A stretch of 64,000 nucleotides of DNA. It comes from Acidobacteria bacterium SCN 69-37. GTDB taxonomy: Bacteria > Acidobacteriota > Vicinamibacteria > Vicinamibacterales > SCN-69-37. Both the position numbers and the translations under genes were made by a program. Under the pieces are notes generated by a model. The model ran no database searches. It was not told the origin of the DNA and worked only from the letters and a program-made list of their open reading frames with translations. This document shows, one piece after another, positions 62,278-64,000 of this stretch (positions within the stretch are counted from its first letter, which is position 1; each line of letters starts with the position of its first letter). The stretch spans positions 489,302 to 553,301 of the forward strand of contig MEDJ01000009.1 in the NCBI GenBank assembly GCA_001724025.1, read 5' to 3'.

Positions 62278-62517
62278 GTGGACCAGCCCCGCTACATTGG
62301 CCTCGATGAGGCCCGCCAGGTGCTGGCGGAAATGGGTGTGATGTTGACGCCGCGGCAGATGAAGCGCGCGGCGGACAAGGATGCTGACGGCCGGCGCAAG
62401 CTGCCCTTCTTCATCGATCCCATCGAGGGCACGCTCAAGATCGATCGACAGGACCTCATCAACGCATACGTCAAACAGCAACGGGACGCACAGCGCCAAT
62501 GCCGGCCTCAGCCCTGA
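62278..62517 (+). CDS. Excisionase-like small protein
   Basis: 79 residues from GTG 62278. It reads RYIGLDEARQVLAEMGVMLTPRQMKRAADKDADGRRKLPFFIDPIEGTLKIDRQDLINAY, a small winged-helix-like DNA-binding fold of the MerR/excisionase kind. It sits just before the integrase gene, the usual place for an excisionase. A CATAAT box at about 62,253 could be its -10. It may bend DNA at the attachment site during excision. Confidence 0.65.
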   Translation: MDQPRYIGLDEARQVLAEMGVMLTPRQMKRAADKDADGRRKLPFFIDPIEGTLKIDRQDLINAYVKQQRDAQRQCRPQP

Positions 62518-62563
62518 CAAAACGACTTGCCTGTGGCGAATCGGTCGTGCAGGATGCCGACCG

Positions 62564-63769
62564 ATGACGGACATTCGCAAGAGAGTTGGGCGTGACGGCC
62601 GGGCGACCTACCAGGTGCGCTTCCGCGGCCCGCGCGGGTACGAGTACCGCACGTTCGACTCCGCGAAAGAGGCGCGCGCCTTCCGCGAGGACGCAACGGC
62701 CCAGAAACGCGCCAGCCGTCGCGGCGCCACGACCGTAACAGTCGAACAAGGCGTCCAGAAGTGGCTGGATATCTGTGAGAAGGAAGGCCGGGACGGACGC
62801 GAACCGGTCACGCGCTACACGCTGGACAACTACGAGTACCGTGCGGAGATCATCAAGAGCTACGACTGGGACAAGGACCTCCAGGAGCTGAGCAAGCCGG
62901 ACATCGTTCAGTTTCGTTCCTGGCTGCTGCAGAACCACAGCCGCGATGTGTCCAGCAAGGTGCTGACGTCCTTCCACTCGATGATCAAGGAGCTGGTAGG
63001 TCGCGGCGAGCTCTCGCAGGACATTGCGGCCGGTGTCCACGTCACGGCCTCGTCGCGCTACGACGAACCGGTGGTGATTCCGAGCGAGCGCGACATCCAG
63101 CAGCTCCTGGCGACCGCCGATCGGCTGGCGAACTCCAAGAATCTGCAGACGCAGCGGACGTGGCTGCGCTACCGGCCGATGCTCTATCTCGCCGTGGACT
63201 CCGGGATGCGCCCGCAGGAGTACCTCGCGCTGGCGCGCGCGAGCATCAGGGACAAGGGCGTCGAGGTGGACCGCGCGCTCGACGGCGGCGGCACCGAGAT
63301 CAGCGTGACGAAGACCCGCGCCGGCCGGCGCTTCATCGATCTAAGCCCGGACACGCTCGATATGGTCCGGCACTACGCGCGGCATCACGCGATCGAGAAC
63401 GACTACGACCTTGTGTTTCCAACGCGGACGGGCAAGTGGCAGAGCGTCAGGAACTGGCGTAGCCGCGGCTTCGCGGCAGTCTGCGAGGAGGCCGGCCTCA
63501 TGGTCAAGGAGAAGATCGGGCGGCGGACAATCGAGCGACCGAAGTACAAGCCGTACGATTTGAGGCATTTCTACGCTTCGATGCTCATCGACCAGCGTGT
63601 GAATCTCAAGCGCATCCAGACGCTGATGGGCCACCGCAACATCCAGACGACTCTGAACGTCTACGGCCACCTGATTGAGCGCGTTGAGGCGCAGGAACAT
63701 GCGCGCGTCAGCGTACTTTCCTGCATGAATCGCGCAACTCGTGATGAACATGTGGCAACGGTGACGTAA
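62564..63769 (+). CDS. int: Tyrosine recombinase (integrase)
   Basis: 401 residues from ATG 62564; the frame upstream overlaps the excisionase-like gene and is unlikely. The N-terminus has an AP2-like/arm-binding part (GRDGRATYQVRFRGPRGYEY), then a core-binding SAM-like domain. Catalytic residues: Arg216 (GMRPQEY), Lys250 (VTKTRAG), Arg334 (YDLRHFYASM, where the first usual His is Tyr331), His357 (LMGHRNI) and Tyr367 (TLNVYGHL). It ends only about 25 bases before the tRNA fragment, its likely attachment site. Confidence 0.93.
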   Translation: MTDIRKRVGRDGRATYQVRFRGPRGYEYRTFDSAKEARAFREDATAQKRASRRGATTVTVEQGVQKWLDICEKEGRDGREPVTRYTLDNYEYRAEIIKSYDWDKDLQELSKPDIVQFRSWLLQNHSRDVSSKVLTSFHSMIKELVGRGELSQDIAAGVHVTASSRYDEPVVIPSERDIQQLLATADRLANSKNLQTQRTWLRYRPMLYLAVDSGMRPQEYLALARASIRDKGVEVDRALDGGGTEISVTKTRAGRRFIDLSPDTLDMVRHYARHHAIENDYDLVFPTRTGKWQSVRNWRSRGFAAVCEEAGLMVKEKIGRRTIERPKYKPYDLRHFYASMLIDQRVNLKRIQTLMGHRNIQTTLNVYGHLIERVEAQEHARVSVLSCMNRATRDEHVATVT

Positions 63770-63793
63770 GTGATTGATCCCATTGATGACAAA

Positions 63794-63843
63794 CTTGCTC
63801 GACACGCAAGGGGTCACAGGTTCAATCCCTGTACTGCCCACCA
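63794..63843 (+). pseudogene. 3' half of a tRNA resembling tRNA-Val(GAC), probable attachment site
   Basis: It has an anticodon-type arm CTTGC/GCAAG with loop TCGACAC (GAC), a good T-arm ACAGG TTCAATC CCTGT, ACTGCCC as the 3' acceptor strand, and ACCA at the end. No GGGCAGT 5' strand or D-arm is found upstream, so only the 3' half exists. Position 33 of the loop is C rather than U. It looks like the attR half left by tRNA-targeted integration, but the intact tRNA is not in this window. Confidence 0.8.
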
Positions 63844-63877
63844 CTTCTAAATCAAAGACTTAGCTGGATACTACGGA

Positions 63878-63905
63878 AAGAAACGGCTCGAAAGAGCCGC
63901 TTCTT
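63878..63905 (+). terminator. Hairpin after the tRNA fragment
   Basis: Arms AAGAA-A-CGGCTC and GAGCCG-C-TTCTT around a GAAA loop. It would have served the original tRNA transcript and supports the idea that sequence to the right is flanking DNA. Confidence 0.6.
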
Positions 63906-64000
63906 GCCACAACCAGGCCGTCCGCGTAAGTCCTTGATAATCCGGCACTCTCCGAATGGGTCTGTTTGAGTCTGTGGCGAACTTGTGGCAAGACTTCCGA
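63906..64000. other. Right window edge, unresolved
   Basis: This last stretch has no complete gene. It contains GTGGCGAACTTGTGGCAAGA, which loosely resembles GTGGTCAACGAAGTGGTCAA near 26,932 behind tRNA-Leu. Both lie just past tRNA 3' ends and may be remnants of integration-related sequence. Confidence 0.3.

Larger units (their letters stand above)
26870..63843. mobile_element. Putative integrative mobilizable element with defence island
   Basis: The interval runs from the 3' end of tRNA-Leu to a tRNA 3' fragment beside a tyrosine integrase. It holds MobC, a relaxase, a VirD4-type coupling protein, ArdC, DUF2958, a solitary methyltransferase, many small unknown genes and three defence-type operons. 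I see no VirB4, VirB11 or other pilus/channel genes, so it probably borrows a secretion system. The two end tRNA sequences do not match, so limits are approximate and more than one element may be fused here. Confidence 0.7.

Noticed and set aside
63768-63843. A complete tRNA at the right end
   Set aside because: No 5' acceptor strand pairing with ACTGCCC and no D-arm is present; only the 3' half is tRNA-like.

Overview
The window is GC-rich bacterial DNA in two parts of different character. Bases 1 to about 26,870 look like a chromosome backbone. Bases about 26,870 to 63,840 look like an integrated mobilizable element that carries a defence island. The backbone encodes a Gram-negative envelope (Kdo, heptose and lipid A genes) and has a gap-pgk-tpiA-secG-tRNA-Leu order, very high GC and intergenic palindromes of the form GGGGCTGAAGCCCC. 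Together these suggest a high-GC Acidobacteriota of the Vicinamibacteria type. That placement is an inference from gene content; no marker gene here proves it.

Backbone layout: a truncated IlvD/Edd-family (YjhG-type) dehydratase diverges from a fused aminodeoxychorismate synthase/lyase (pabBC). Then come a LysM/M15-like secreted protein, an orphan ABC ATPase, a secreted amidohydrolase, a MetE-like methyltransferase, purU, a GntR regulator, a Tat-type carboxylesterase, a FemAB-like acyltransferase, a ClC channel and a small membrane methyltransferase. An eight-gene operon on the minus strand (23,010 to 15,524) runs waaA, lpxK, lpxL-like, waaF, gmhB, hldE1, hldE2, waaC-like. Almost every junction overlaps by 1 or 4 bases. 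It builds Kdo/heptose core and acylates lipid A. Glycolytic gap, pgk and tpiA, then secG and tRNA-Leu(GAG), close this part.

The element begins after tRNA-Leu. Its left half holds mobilization genes: MobC, a VirD4-type coupling protein fused to a CbbX-like AAA+ ATPase, a MOBP-type relaxase and a candidate oriT. It also holds accessory genes typical of proteobacterial integrative elements (ArdC antirestriction, DUF2958, a solitary DNA methyltransferase, ankyrin repeats, many small overlapping genes). No VirB-type secretion genes are visible, so it is probably mobilizable rather than self-transmissible.

The right half (45.6 to 62.2 kb) is a dense defence-type island with three compact operons. 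(1) A ribbon-helix-helix regulator, an AAA+ ATPase and a subtilase, behind a palindromic operator. (2) An MmeI-like DNA methyltransferase, a DEAD/DEAH helicase, a GIY-YIG nuclease and a zinc-ribbon/HEPN-like protein, all overlapping. (3) A helical unknown, a QueC/QatC-like deazaguanine-synthase homologue, an XRE-ImmA/IrrE metallopeptidase and a PIN-like protein, all overlapping and divergent from a Fic protein. The promoter region of operon 3 carries a series of GTCGAAA direct repeats. This third operon is the best candidate for an undescribed system.

The right end has an excisionase-like gene, a tyrosine integrase and the 3' half of a tRNA resembling tRNA-Val(GAC). That half-tRNA does not match tRNA-Leu at the left end, so the element boundaries are not a simple attL/attR pair.
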